Source: an uncultured Phycisphaeraceae bacterium (lineage in GTDB: Bacteria; Planctomycetota; Phycisphaerae; Phycisphaerales; UBA1924). From it: a stretch of DNA of 64,000 nucleotides. This document shows positions 46,510-57,131 of this stretch, piece by piece. The notes beneath the pieces were generated by a model. It was not told where the DNA came from and ran no database searches. It was given only the letters and a program-made list of their open reading frames with translations. Position numbers and translations under genes: made by a program. How positions within the stretch are numbered: the first letter of the stretch is position 1; every line of letters starts with the position of its first letter. The stretch lies in assembly GCA_937899905.1 (NCBI GenBank), contig CALCCF010000026.1, positions 1 through 64,000 on the forward strand. The letters run 5' to 3'.

Positions 46510-47378
46510 GACGCTTTCGCGTCCGCCTCAGTCGCCCAGGCACGAATCCGTTCGGCGTGTTCCTGTAGATCAGCCAGCACTCGGTCGAGCGTCGAGTCGC
46601 TGCTGAGTTGGAACCGATCCGTCGAGACGTTTGCGAGCTCGCGAACGAGCCTGCGCACGGCTCGGGCGCGCATGGGCTCTCGGAGCGCGCGGACGGCGAG
46701 CGTTCCGCCCGCGGGCGGTAGCTCAGCGAAGGCCTCCACGCGCGGGTCGACACCCAGCGCCATGGCCCAATCGAGCCACTTCAGTCCGTGGACGTGGATG
46801 CCCTCTCGCCGCCAGGCCGCCGCCGCGAACCTGGCCCACGGCACGCGTAGCGCGTCTGCCAGGATCGCGCCATGCATCGCCTCGGCGACGATCGCCTTGC
46901 ACGAGGCGATCGCATCGAGCACTTCGGTGACGTCTCCGGTCGGGTCGATGTAGCGCATGCCGAGACGCTCGGCGATGCGGGGCCACGGTGCCGCTCGAAG
47001 GCTCCCAAAGTGCGGCATCAATCCGACCGGCCCCGCGCCCGCGGCGGCATGCTCGTACCCGGGGAGCATCCGCACGGCGTACGCGGGGTCGGCGACGAAC
47101 GGCGCGCCGGTAACGCGCCCGCTGATCGGTCCACGCACGAATCGAACGTCCCAATCGTCGAGGCTCTTCGGACGGCTGAGGCCGCGAACGCCGGATCCAA
47201 AGACGATTCGGGTTCCCTCCGCATCGGGTAGACGGTCGTCCAGGATGGTCCCGATGCCAACCATGACTCCGCTGGGGCCATCGGCCGAGAAGGCCTCTGG
47301 CATGATGGCGGGCAGCAGGTGGGCATTGAGTTCATCGCCGAAGTTCCGGTCGTTCGACTTGAAGTAGAATAACTCCAT
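46506..47378 (-). CDS. Polysaccharide pyruvyl transferase family protein
   Basis: FYFKSNDRNFGDELNAHLLPAIM...FGSGVRGLSRPK...RGPISGRVTGAPFVADPAYAVR...AIVAEAMHGAILADALRVPW. Confidence 0.82.
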   Translation of the reverse strand: MELFYFKSNDRNFGDELNAHLLPAIMPEAFSADGPSGVMVGIGTILDDRLPDAEGTRIVFGSGVRGLSRPKSLDDWDVRFVRGPISGRVTGAPFVADPAYAVRMLPGYEHAAAGAGPVGLMPHFGSLRAAPWPRIAERLGMRYIDPTGDVTEVLDAIASCKAIVAEAMHGAILADALRVPWARFAAAAWRREGIHVHGLKWLDWAMALGVDPRVEAFAELPPAGGTLAVRALREPMRARAVRRLVRELANVSTDRFQLSSDSTLDRVLADLQEHAERIRAWATEADAKAS

Positions 47379-47381
47379 CGC

Positions 47382-48881
47382 TCATGCCCTCCTGCGGTAA
47401 TTGCTGAGCAGCCACCGAGCCTCAGCCAACATCGCACGGCCCTGGAAGACCAGCCATACGAGAGCGATCGACACACCAAAGACCATGAGCACGACGGCAT
47501 CATGCCAGCCTTGGCCAAGCAGGACCGGGCGCAGCGAGTACAGGCCGACAGCCAGCGCGAGTGCGATGAGAAGTGGGGCCGCCGCACTCCGGAGCATTGA
47601 CGAGAGCGGCAGTGGGGTGTTGCGGACGGTCATCGCAACCAGCATCGGCGTGCGCACGAGGACCGCTCCAAGAGAGAAAGCCAGCGCCACGCCGAGGGCC
47701 CCAAAGGAGGCCCCGATGATCACCGAGAGCACGGCAAGCCCGGCATTGAGCGCCGAAAAGACGAGCAGTGCGCGAGACTTCCCTGTCGCCGTCAGCACCC
47801 AGACGCAGAGGCTCGCGATGACCTGCGTCACCGCGAGCGGCGCCAGCGCCCGAAACAATGGCACCGCTTCGGACCACTGCACGCCCGCCATGATCGCAAC
47901 GATCTCATCAGCACCGCAGAAACACAGCACGCTCACCGGCAGCGTCGCGTGGAGCGCGATACGCAGCAGCCTCGCGTGCGCACGAACGAGCGCCGGCCCA
48001 TCGTCTTGCAGACGCGCGAGCATCGGAACGGCGACGAGCCGGATTGGAGGCAAGAGACGCTCGAGTGGGAGGACGAGAAGGTGGTAGGCTCGATCGAAGA
48101 GTCCAACTACTGCGGATGAAGCCATGGTGGCTAGGACGGCATTGGGCGCGATGACGCGGACCATGTTGAAGACCGAGGCCCCCGTTAATCCCGCGCCAAA
48201 ACCCAGCATCGGGCGAACCTCCGACAGCGGCGCGGGCCTCGAAGGCGACCAGCCGCTGAGGATCCAGAGGATCGATGTGCGAGAGACCGCCGTGGCCACC
48301 GCGAGCACGACCGGGGCCCAGTATCCGAGGCCAATCGCCGCGGCGTGGATCCCGCACGCAGCCCCCAACGCCATACCACCGGTGTCGGCGATCGCCAATG
48401 GCAGGAACCGCATTCGTCGCTGGAGCATGGCCTGATGCTGGCCCGCCATGGCACCGACGATGAACATCGGAGCGCATGCGATTGCCACGCCGATCAAGCG
48501 GGGTTCATCGAACGCCAATGCGACGAGCGGGCCCAGGCCAGCGGCGACAGCCGCCGCGAGCAGCCCCAGACCCCCGTTCAGCCAGAAGAGTGTCGACACC
48601 TGCCGCTGATCGATCTCGCGAGCCTGGACGGTGGCAGCGCCGAGCCCGGCCTCATGGAAGATGTTCGCGAACGTGGCGATCACGACGAACTGGGCGAACA
48701 CGCCGACCTCATCGGGCGTGAGCAACCGCAACATGGCCGCGGTCGCCAGAAGTTGTAGGATGAACCGCAGCCCCTGAGCCGATACGGTGACAGCGCCGCC
48801 CCTCGTTGAGCGATGGCGTAGCTCTCGCCGGAGGTCCCCGTCCGATGCCCCATCCCGATTCGACGCAGCGCCACTCTTCAT
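47382..48881 (-). CDS. Wzx-type oligosaccharide flippase / polysaccharide biosynthesis protein
   Basis: RLLTPDEVGVFAQFVVIATFANIFHEAGLGAATVQAREIDQRQVSTLFWLN; many TM helices. Confidence 0.85.
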   Translation of the reverse strand: MKSGAASNRDGASDGDLRRELRHRSTRGGAVTVSAQGLRFILQLLATAAMLRLLTPDEVGVFAQFVVIATFANIFHEAGLGAATVQAREIDQRQVSTLFWLNGGLGLLAAAVAAGLGPLVALAFDEPRLIGVAIACAPMFIVGAMAGQHQAMLQRRMRFLPLAIADTGGMALGAACGIHAAAIGLGYWAPVVLAVATAVSRTSILWILSGWSPSRPAPLSEVRPMLGFGAGLTGASVFNMVRVIAPNAVLATMASSAVVGLFDRAYHLLVLPLERLLPPIRLVAVPMLARLQDDGPALVRAHARLLRIALHATLPVSVLCFCGADEIVAIMAGVQWSEAVPLFRALAPLAVTQVIASLCVWVLTATGKSRALLVFSALNAGLAVLSVIIGASFGALGVALAFSLGAVLVRTPMLVAMTVRNTPLPLSSMLRSAAAPLLIALALAVGLYSLRPVLLGQGWHDAVVLMVFGVSIALVWLVFQGRAMLAEARWLLSNYRRRA

Positions 48882-49951
48882 CGGATGGTCGCGCCCAATC
48901 TCGAGTCCTGCTCGGACCAACCTTCGCGGACAACCCGTACACGCAGCGGCACGTCGATTCGCTGCGCAGTTTGGGCATCGATGTTCGCACGCTGGACAAT
49001 CCCGCCAGGCTGGGTGATGAGGCTACGAGTCTCGATCAGGGCGACGTCTTCCACCTCCAATGGGCGCACGTGTTCACGGCCGGCCGACACCTGCCCGCAA
49101 GCGTGCGTGGTACGCGACGGCTGCTCTCCACGCTCGACGGCATACGACGCCGAGGAATCAGGGTCGTGTGGACCGTGCACAACCTGGTACACCACGAAGC
49201 AAAGGGAGGCGCGCTTGGGCCCAAGTTCCAGATGTGGGCTATGCGACAGATCGCACGCCGCTGCAATGCGCTCATCGTGCACGGCGAGCACGGAGCCGCA
49301 CTCGTTCGCGAGCGGTACCGCGTTCCGGACGTCCCGATCGCCGTCGTCGATCATCCCTCGTTCATCGGCAGTTATCCGGCCGAAGTCTCGCAAGAGGATG
49401 CCAGGGCCGAGCTCGATCTGCCCCAAGACGCAACAGTCCTCGCGCACGTGGGCCAGCTCCGACGGTACAAGGGCGTGATCAGCCTGATCAACGCCTTCAA
49501 GCAAACCGAGCGAGACAACGCCTTCCTCCTGGTTGCGGGCCGAATCAGCGACGAGCCAACCAGACGAGCCCTCACCGAGGCCTCCGACAGTCGCATCCGG
49601 CTGCACGAGGGATTCGTCCGCGATGAGAAGCTCCAGGTCTTCTTCCGCGCCGCCGATGCCGTCGTCCTGCCATATGCGCGAGTGTTCACTTCCGGCAGCG
49701 CCGCACTCGCCGGAACGTTCGGCCGGGCCGTCATCGCGCCCAACGTGGGGTGCTTGCCCGATCAGATCGGCGACGCGGGCATCCTGTACCCGCCCGCCGA
49801 TCGCGATGCCCTGCCTTCGGCGCTTCAGCGAGCGATGGGTGATCGTGACGCGATCCGAGAGATGGGAGAGCTCGCTTGGTCCTTCGCTCAAGAACGGACA
49901 TGGGACGCGCTCGCCGAGGCCGTCGCCGCGACGTACCAATCTGGAGACTGA
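48845..49951 (+). CDS. Glycosyltransferase (GT-B / GT4-like)
   Basis: VLAHVGQLRRYKGVISLINAF...VVLPYARVFTSGSAALAGTFGRAVIAPNVGCLPDQIGDAGILYP. Confidence 0.85.
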   Translation: MPHPDSTQRHSSSDGRAQSRVLLGPTFADNPYTQRHVDSLRSLGIDVRTLDNPARLGDEATSLDQGDVFHLQWAHVFTAGRHLPASVRGTRRLLSTLDGIRRRGIRVVWTVHNLVHHEAKGGALGPKFQMWAMRQIARRCNALIVHGEHGAALVRERYRVPDVPIAVVDHPSFIGSYPAEVSQEDARAELDLPQDATVLAHVGQLRRYKGVISLINAFKQTERDNAFLLVAGRISDEPTRRALTEASDSRIRLHEGFVRDEKLQVFFRAADAVVLPYARVFTSGSAALAGTFGRAVIAPNVGCLPDQIGDAGILYPPADRDALPSALQRAMGDRDAIREMGELAWSFAQERTWDALAEAVAATYQSGD

Positions 49952-49956
49952 ACGGC

Positions 49957-50916
49957 TCACTGTGCGGAAGGCCCACTCGTTGCCGGCTCACCCGTCCACT
50001 CCCCACGCCTCGACCAGACCTGTTGGTACACGCCGGGCTCTTCGCCACTGCTCCTTCCAAGCCGTCGCACCCGTTCCGCGCTGAACCGGATGAACACGCC
50101 CAGCATCGGCCCGGCATCCGCCCACCATTGCCAACCGCGGCGCCAGTGCCGGGCGTAGAGCTGGCGGCGAGCCCGAAACAGCCGCACGATCTTGTCCGGG
50201 CGTACGCGATCGGATTGGCCGCCGTAGTGCACGATGTCGGCCTCTGCCGTCACCATCGGCCGCGCGCCACGCGTGCGCGCCCGGAGGCACAGGTCGGCAT
50301 CTTCGCCGTACATGAAGAACTCGGGATCGAACCCGCCGAGCTCGTCCCAGAGGTCGCGATCGATAAGCAGCAGGCAGCCCGTCACGATGTCCACGGGCAG
50401 CTGCGCTCCATCGGGCAAGACCCCGAGCGATTCGGGATTAAGTACACGGGATCGCCTGAAGAGTCGAGACAGGCCGATCGCGGAACACAGCACGCTCCAG
50501 GGCGTCGGCCTTCGCCAGCAACTGCTCGGGTTGGGCGAGCCGTCCGCGAATCGGGTTCGGCCGCCCCAGATCCTCGCTTCCGAGTTGCGATCCGCGAACT
50601 CGACCAACGCGTCGATCGCGCCCGCATCGACGAGCGTGTCCGGGTTGAGTAGCAGCAGCCGCTCGCCGCTGGCAACTTCGCCTGCGCGGTTGTTCGCTCG
50701 CGCAAAGCCGAGGTTCTCATCCGATGCCATGAGCCGAAAACCCGGAAACGCCTTCCCAATCGCTTCGGCCGAACCATCCGACGAGTCGTTGTCCAGAACG
50801 ATCACCTCGTGGTGCGTGCGCTGCGCTCCCGAAGCGATCGTGGCCAGGCACTCCAGCGTCATCTGCCGGGTGTTGTAGCTGACCACGATGATGGAGACAC
50901 GCGGATGATCAGGCAC
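49957..50916 (-). CDS. Glycosyltransferase family 2 protein
   Basis: VSIIVVSYNTRQMTLECLATIASGAQ...HEVIVLDNDSSDGSAEAI...LLLNPDTLVDAGAIDALVEF. Confidence 0.9.
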   Translation of the reverse strand: MPDHPRVSIIVVSYNTRQMTLECLATIASGAQRTHHEVIVLDNDSSDGSAEAIGKAFPGFRLMASDENLGFARANNRAGEVASGERLLLLNPDTLVDAGAIDALVEFADRNSEARIWGGRTRFADGSPNPSSCWRRPTPWSVLCSAIGLSRLFRRSRVLNPESLGVLPDGAQLPVDIVTGCLLLIDRDLWDELGGFDPEFFMYGEDADLCLRARTRGARPMVTAEADIVHYGGQSDRVRPDKIVRLFRARRQLYARHWRRGWQWWADAGPMLGVFIRFSAERVRRLGRSSGEEPGVYQQVWSRRGEWTGEPATSGPSAQ

Positions 50917-52354
50917 GTCGCGGTCCCTTCGCGCGGTGCGCGAGCCGCCCGCGCTGGGCGGGGCCGAGCGCGGGGCGGCGGGGGGGGCCTGGCAGGCGCC
51001 CGGCGGCCTGCGGATCCGTCGATGGCGCCACGCGTTGGACCGTGCGGGGCCGCGTGGAGGGCAACTGCGCGACGGTGGCCGCGAGCGCGATGCTCAAGAA
51101 CCAAGCAACCGTCGTCTGCCCAAAGTAGGACACGCCGATGAAGCACATGCAGTGGGTGAACAGGGACGCGCCCACCGCCCATTTGATCCAAAAGTAGCCG
51201 CCACGATCAGGCTCGCTGGCCAGCGCCCGACCAACCGCACGGAATGCGAGCACGATCACCGTCACAAACAGCGCCATGCCCACAAAGCCGCCGCGCACGC
51301 CCTCGAGGATGTACTGGTTCGTGACATCTTGGAGGCCGTACCCCCAGTGCACGGTCGAGCGCGTGCCCAGGACCGCCCACTCCGTGAAGTTGGCGATCGT
51401 CCGATCGATGAGGTGGAAGCGGTGCCACCCGGTCGAGCCACCCACGGCGCTCACCCGAGCGATCAGGTGCCACACGGGGGCCTCCATCACGAGGTGCAGC
51501 AAGAACAGCATGACAACGACGCCGATGCGGATCTGCCAGAGCATTGTTCGGATGAACGCGACGCCCATCGCGAGACCGCCGGAAAGAACCGCCAACACGG
51601 GGGTGCTCGACGCGCAGGCGACCACGATCAGCCCCGCCGCAATCGAACCGGCGATCATCGTCATCCGCTGCTTGCCGGCCATGAAGTAGCCCGAAGCGAG
51701 CACCATCACGATCGCAAAGAAGCAGCCCGCCATGATCGGGTGCGTGAACGCGCCCTGCGCTCTCATCCTGCCCTGGCGTTCCATCGTGAATTGTGGCACA
51801 CCGCCCATGACCGAGAACATGTTCCGCCCGGTGCTCCGCTCGAACAGGAAGAAGAACACGACCGGTATCGAGAGCACCGCGAAGATCTGCACCGCTCGCT
51901 CGATGTCCTTCCAAGACCGCAAGAGGCAGCGGAAGGTCACGTACACACCGAGCGACTCGTAGATGTACCCCGCCCGATTGGTCACCGCGCCCATGTTCGA
52001 CCACTGCAGCATGTACACCAGTGAGCCGACGAGGATCCACGCCACAACGCACCAGTCCAATGCGGTGAGCCGCACGCCCTTGTAGTCCTGGAACGCGAGT
52101 ATGCGGATCCAATACGCGATGACCAAGAGCCGCAAGAACGAGAAGTCCATCGAGAGCAGCACGATGCGCTGCCCGGCTGGGACAAAGCACGCGAGGACCA
52201 GGAGCGGCCCGAGCGACCACGCCCGGGGCAGAGCGAAGACCAGCACCCCGAGTACCAAGAGCACGGCCAGGCCGACCGGGTGCACGGAAGTCTGGTTCGC
52301 CCAGGCCACGTTGTCGCCCGCGACCTGTGCGAGAAGGAGGTCCAGGCCCATCAT
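50909..52354 (-). CDS. O-antigen ligase/polymerase-like membrane protein
   Basis: Many TM helices; RAQGAFTHPIMAGCFFAIVMVLASG and WGYGLQDVTNQYILEGVRGGFVGMALF, O-antigen ligase-like; in EPS gene cluster. Confidence 0.75.
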   Translation of the reverse strand: MMGLDLLLAQVAGDNVAWANQTSVHPVGLAVLLVLGVLVFALPRAWSLGPLLVLACFVPAGQRIVLLSMDFSFLRLLVIAYWIRILAFQDYKGVRLTALDWCVVAWILVGSLVYMLQWSNMGAVTNRAGYIYESLGVYVTFRCLLRSWKDIERAVQIFAVLSIPVVFFFLFERSTGRNMFSVMGGVPQFTMERQGRMRAQGAFTHPIMAGCFFAIVMVLASGYFMAGKQRMTMIAGSIAAGLIVVACASSTPVLAVLSGGLAMGVAFIRTMLWQIRIGVVVMLFLLHLVMEAPVWHLIARVSAVGGSTGWHRFHLIDRTIANFTEWAVLGTRSTVHWGYGLQDVTNQYILEGVRGGFVGMALFVTVIVLAFRAVGRALASEPDRGGYFWIKWAVGASLFTHCMCFIGVSYFGQTTVAWFLSIALAATVAQLPSTRPRTVQRVAPSTDPQAAGRLPGPPRRPALGPAQRGRLAHRAKGPRRA

Positions 52355-53718
52355 CGAGCACCCTCCCGCACGCAAGCGCTCAGGAGCTCTGCGAATCTGC
52401 TTGCGATCTCTCGGCGATCGAATCGCGTCAGATCAGGATCACTGAGGGCAGGTTCAACCAATGCCCCCTTGCTCAGGATGAGCCTCTCGAGCCCCGCCGC
52501 GATCGATGACGCGTCGCATGGATCGGCCACAACGCCACGAGCGCGGCTTTGCACGAGATCGAACGCGTCGCCGGCGGGCACGGCTCCGAGGATGGGCCTT
52601 CCGCTCGCAAGGTACTCGTATGCCTTTCCGGGCACGATCCGTGCGCGGTGGCCGGCGGGCAGACCGTGGAGATGCAGGAAGAGCGCGTCGGCACCCATGA
52701 GCCACCCGATGGCTTCGGCGTGGGGCACGTATCCAGTCGCTACCACGATGTCCGACACCGAGCTCTCATCGATCCATCGGCGGGTGTCATCGTCGAGGGT
52801 GCCGACGTTGACGAATCGGAAACCGTCAAGCAGGTCGGGCTTGTCTCGCCGCAAGAGTTCCATCGCGCGCAGCAGGGGGCCGACCGAGCGCCCCATTGGC
52901 TGCAGCGGTTCGGGCCGGTAGTGCACCCTCGACTTCATGCGCGCGACGAGCGTGGGCGGCCGAATCGCCTGCCGAGTGAGAAAGGTCCCGGTATGCACGA
53001 GCATGAAGCTCGTACCCTCGGGCCTGGGCTTGGGTTCAGCGGTTCGGAAGTCCTCGGCATCAAAGCCGTTGCCGATCGCGCGGACACGCTCTGGGGACAG
53101 CGTCCGGAACGTACGCAAGACCACGTCCCGCGCTTCGGGCGTGTTCATCACCACGGCGTGCGCCGCCTCCAGCGTCCGCCCCATGCGTCGCAGGTCCTGG
53201 CGCCACTGGAACCAGTGCCTGTAGATCGGCACGCCGTCCAACGCCCATGGATCCCGAAGATCGGCGATGATCGGCACACGCGGCCCCAGCCGCTCGATGA
53301 GTGGCGCGAGCCAGAACGGCGACATCGTCACCAACACGGCGTCGATCTCTCCGGACTCAACTAGCGCTTCGATGGCGTCGCCGACGCGATCCGTCCACGC
53401 CTCGCCGACGCCCGGCGACCGAACCACTTCGGTCCGCTCGTCGATGTTCGCAAGCAGGCTCTCGTCCTCGGGCGTCCACTGCGAGACCGAACTGCCAGAG
53501 TCGGCGCAGAAGACGGTCGAGGTCCAGCCCGAGTCAGGGAGGTATCGAGCCAACTTGGCGGCTCGCTGCGTGCCGGCACCGCCCGTCGGCGGAAAGAAGT
53601 ACGACACCAGGGCCACGCGCCCGACGACCTTGGGCAGTCCTTCGCCCGCGGCGGCTTCAGGGCTGGCAAGGGGCGCGGGCATGGTGCGGTGGTCTTCCGT
53701 TTTCGCGGGTTCGGTCAC
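52351..53718 (-). CDS. Glycosyltransferase (GT4-like)
   Basis: VALVSYFFPPTGGAGTQRAAKLARYLPDSGW; VPHAEAIGWLMGADALFLHLHG; GKAYEYLASGRPILGAVP. Confidence 0.85.
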   Translation of the reverse strand: MTEPAKTEDHRTMPAPLASPEAAAGEGLPKVVGRVALVSYFFPPTGGAGTQRAAKLARYLPDSGWTSTVFCADSGSSVSQWTPEDESLLANIDERTEVVRSPGVGEAWTDRVGDAIEALVESGEIDAVLVTMSPFWLAPLIERLGPRVPIIADLRDPWALDGVPIYRHWFQWRQDLRRMGRTLEAAHAVVMNTPEARDVVLRTFRTLSPERVRAIGNGFDAEDFRTAEPKPRPEGTSFMLVHTGTFLTRQAIRPPTLVARMKSRVHYRPEPLQPMGRSVGPLLRAMELLRRDKPDLLDGFRFVNVGTLDDDTRRWIDESSVSDIVVATGYVPHAEAIGWLMGADALFLHLHGLPAGHRARIVPGKAYEYLASGRPILGAVPAGDAFDLVQSRARGVVADPCDASSIAAGLERLILSKGALVEPALSDPDLTRFDRREIASRFAELLSACVREGAR

Positions 53719-54479
53719 AACGCCGGCGGAGCACCAAAGTCGGCCAGGCAGTCAACAAGTCTTGCCTGGCTGGCTGCCTGGCGGGAGTGCTTGCGGATTG
53801 CCTTATAGATCGGCATCATCAGGCTCCCCCTGAGCGTATTCGTGCCCAGGAGTGCCGCGCACGTGGGGATCACCCCACGGGATCGCCACTTCTCCGCGAG
53901 GACCCGGCTGCTGACGGAGAATTTGTCGTCGAGACGGCCGCCCGACAGATGCACGACCGGGGCGTTTATCACGACCGCGTCCAGCCCCTGAGCAAGGCTC
54001 TGGAGCACAATATCGGTCCCATAGCAGTGGAAGTGGGGCACCGATTCGTCAAAGGCCAGGCCGTGCTCGCGGTCCACGATGATGAGGTGCTCATCCAGCG
54101 AGACGATGGGGTGCGGGAATGGCCCGGTCCTGCGGTGGCCGTGCGGGTCGAGCAGGTGTCCTCGAAAGCGACCGAGAGCGTCCACGCCGAAGGTGCCCGC
54201 GACGCCTACGGGCCGTGGCAATGCGCTCAGCTGCGAGTGCGCCCGAGGCCACCAGCCGGTGGGGAACAGGACATCCTGGTGGGCGAGCACGGCCCAGCGA
54301 TGCCGCGCCTCCGCCAGCCCCGCGTTGAGGCCCTCGGCGGCCGACCACCCGTTGGCGTTCGCGTCGATCGGCACCACCTGGACTTCGGTGTCGCCGATCC
54401 CGTCCTGAAAGGACTCCCTGCACAATGAGAAAAGCTCGTGATCGGTCACGAGCGTGAGCAGTGAAACGCCTTCGGCCAT
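53715..54479 (-). CDS. Glycosyltransferase-like protein
   Basis: GLNAGLAEARHRWAVLAHQDVLFPTGWWPRAHSQL; in EPS cluster, 4-nt overlap with downstream GT. Confidence 0.6.
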   Translation of the reverse strand: MAEGVSLLTLVTDHELFSLCRESFQDGIGDTEVQVVPIDANANGWSAAEGLNAGLAEARHRWAVLAHQDVLFPTGWWPRAHSQLSALPRPVGVAGTFGVDALGRFRGHLLDPHGHRRTGPFPHPIVSLDEHLIIVDREHGLAFDESVPHFHCYGTDIVLQSLAQGLDAVVINAPVVHLSGGRLDDKFSVSSRVLAEKWRSRGVIPTCAALLGTNTLRGSLMMPIYKAIRKHSRQAASQARLVDCLADFGAPPAL

Positions 54480-54519
54480 GTCTACCCCGTGTGCACCGGT
54501 CCACTTCGGACCGCCGATG

Positions 54520-56733
54520 CTATCGCTCGATGGCCCCCAGGGTGCCGGGCAGGTCTCGGTAGCTCGCGCCCAGATCCGAAGGCACGAGCGTCTGATCGAC
54601 GCGGCTGGTCAGCGGATGGCCCGGGTTGGGCGCTGGGACCATCGCGCCCGCCGGCGTGCTCATGGGCACCGGACCGAAGGTTGCGCTAAACGAGCTGTCG
54701 GGGTGGCTCCGGCCGCGGTTCAGATAGTGGTTGTTGTCGAACCAGTCGACCCGCAGCGGGAACTCGGCGAACATGTCGCTGAAGATGCTGTTGCGTACCG
54801 AGACGTTCGAAGCCGAAACGGAATCGGAGAAGCGGTCGGGATCGGTGCGCCACCCGAAGTTCATGTTCAGGTGGGTGACGTGCCAGAGGAGGACGTGGTC
54901 GATCATCGGGCTGCGGATCTGGCTGTAGCCGACGTGGTCGGGCGCCTGATCGAAGGCGACGTTCACGAAGGCCGAGTTCGTCAGGCCGTCGACACCTCGC
55001 ACGAAGAGGCCCTGGCTTGAGAAGTCGCTGGCTTCGAGCCCATACACGATGACGTTGTCAACGACGTTGTCGGGAGCGAAGATCTGAAAGATATCGGGGT
55101 GGTGGGGCGTGCCGCGGTGGTCGATGTCCCAGGTCCGCGAGTTGAGCACGAGATACGAGTTACTGAAGGAGTCGGAAGAAATCGTGTGCACGTCGACGTT
55201 TCGTACAAGCGGGGCGCTGACGCCATTCATGGCGTTGGACACCTCGACATCGGTGTAGTACACGTGCGTCCAGCCGCCAGTAAACGGTGTGGTCGCCGTT
55301 CGGCCCGCACTCTCCATGGTGCTGTTGCGGACCCAGAGCACGCAGTCGTCGTGCCCCGTGTTGGTCAGGCCGCGACGTGCGCCGGCGTCGAGGCGGATGT
55401 GGGCGCCATCGATGAGTAGGCGCTGGATCCGGAGCCCATCGCCACTCTCTGAGCCGATGAGCGGTGCGTCCTCGGGATCAACGCCGTCCGCCGGCGTGAT
55501 GCGAAGGAACCGATCGCCGGTGCTCGCACGCATCGAGAAGCTGTACGGCCCGAGCATGTGCTCGCCTTCGAGGAGGTAGATGGTGCCGCCACCGGCCTGC
55601 CCGCCCTGGAGCTGCGCGAGCTCGCGCGCCGCCCGCATCGTGGTCCGGAACGGATTTCTGCGGCTTCCGTCGCCCCTGTCGTCGCTGCCCGTTCCCGAGA
55701 CGTATACCTCAAGGCTCGTATCGACGAGTTCGGGCGTCGCCAGGATTAGCGAGTGGTTGCCCGTGCTGACCGAAGCGGGAGTCAGGTCGCCGGCGAGCAC
55801 ACGCGCCTGTCCGGCGCCAGACGGGAAGACACGGGCGCGGACCTCGATCGAATCACCGGCAAACTGTGAGGCATCGATCGTGGCCGCGTACTCCCACACG
55901 CCCGTCCGAGGGTTGAGCTGCATCGTGTCGACGGCGGTCCATGGTCCGCCCTCGAGGCTGAACTCGACGCGGTCGATGCCGTTCATGTGGAAGGCGACCA
56001 CGCCCACGTGGAACTGCCCGTCGATCTCCTGGTACGGCACGACGTCCCAGCGGGCGATCGCCCGGGCGTCAAAGCCTGCCATGCCCGGGTTGCCGATCGG
56101 TGCCGGCTCCGCGGTTGGGCCCGAGAATCCACGGCCCGCCTCAAGGACTGGGAAGTCCCCGCTGGATCCCGATCCAGACTTTGGATCGCCAGGATCCTGG
56201 GACCCTCCGCCCTCGCCGCCCTCGCCTGGATCGACTGGATCGGCCTGCGAACTCGGCCCCGAGAACAGCGTCGGATCGGGCTGCGGGCGGCCTCCGCCGG
56301 GATCGCCCGGGAGCGGTCCGCCGATATCGAGCACGAGTCGCCCGAGCGTCGGGTGGCTGAGCACCACACCGCCTCCGGGATCGGAGGGGTTGCCGCCGCC
56401 CGTGCGATCACGCACGAGCCGGCGCTGGGCCGCGCGGATCTCGGCGAGTTCTTCCTCGGTGTATGTTCGAGAGCCCAGCGATTGTGTGGCGGGCTGGCGG
56501 ACGCTGCGCAGCGCCCCAAAGCGGCTCGGTCCGGTGAGGACGAATCTGGCGTCGTTCGATCTCGCGTTCAGCAGCGCTCGGACATCGCGCTGGAACGAGT
56601 ACGAGATGGTGCGGTTCGCGGACGCGGCCCTCGACTCTCCGCTGGTTTCCTCCTGCGCGAGCAGGCAGGTGGGGAGGGCGAGAAACGGGGTGGCCGCAAG
56701 CAAGGCCATCGCGGTTCGGCTTCGTTCGAGCAT
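54520..56733 (-). CDS. Secreted right-handed parallel beta-helix protein
   Basis: Signal peptide MLERSRTAMALLAATPFLALPTCLLAQ; GDGSRRNPFRTTMRAARELAQLQGGQAGGGTIYLLEGEH. Confidence 0.75.
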   Translation of the reverse strand: MLERSRTAMALLAATPFLALPTCLLAQEETSGESRAASANRTISYSFQRDVRALLNARSNDARFVLTGPSRFGALRSVRQPATQSLGSRTYTEEELAEIRAAQRRLVRDRTGGGNPSDPGGGVVLSHPTLGRLVLDIGGPLPGDPGGGRPQPDPTLFSGPSSQADPVDPGEGGEGGGSQDPGDPKSGSGSSGDFPVLEAGRGFSGPTAEPAPIGNPGMAGFDARAIARWDVVPYQEIDGQFHVGVVAFHMNGIDRVEFSLEGGPWTAVDTMQLNPRTGVWEYAATIDASQFAGDSIEVRARVFPSGAGQARVLAGDLTPASVSTGNHSLILATPELVDTSLEVYVSGTGSDDRGDGSRRNPFRTTMRAARELAQLQGGQAGGGTIYLLEGEHMLGPYSFSMRASTGDRFLRITPADGVDPEDAPLIGSESGDGLRIQRLLIDGAHIRLDAGARRGLTNTGHDDCVLWVRNSTMESAGRTATTPFTGGWTHVYYTDVEVSNAMNGVSAPLVRNVDVHTISSDSFSNSYLVLNSRTWDIDHRGTPHHPDIFQIFAPDNVVDNVIVYGLEASDFSSQGLFVRGVDGLTNSAFVNVAFDQAPDHVGYSQIRSPMIDHVLLWHVTHLNMNFGWRTDPDRFSDSVSASNVSVRNSIFSDMFAEFPLRVDWFDNNHYLNRGRSHPDSSFSATFGPVPMSTPAGAMVPAPNPGHPLTSRVDQTLVPSDLGASYRDLPGTLGAIER

Positions 56734-57131
56734 CGATTCCTCCAGCGCCCCCAACGCACTCTGGACGCACCCCCAAGTTCGATTCCAAACGCCAGACGGC
56801 CAATCGCCTTTACCCCGCTTGGCAGCCTTTTCAGGCTTGCCCCGTCGGTACCAACGGCACAACCGGTGCGATCCGAGCTCGGAGCTTCGGACGTTCGATT
56901 TCGAGAGTGGGTGCCCCGGCAGCGGTATGACGCTCCGGGTGTATCGGACGCCGGCCTCCGTACCGGTGTCTCGGACCATCGCTCGAGGCTCGGGCCTGCG
57001 AGCGGCGGTGCGGGGCAACCGTACTGCCGCTGAGAAGCTGAGGCGAGGATCTGGCGTGTGATACCCACGTGTCATGTCGCGGACCACGCAGATCGCTCAG
57101 CCCGGACATGCCCCGATCGACACAAGTCGAT

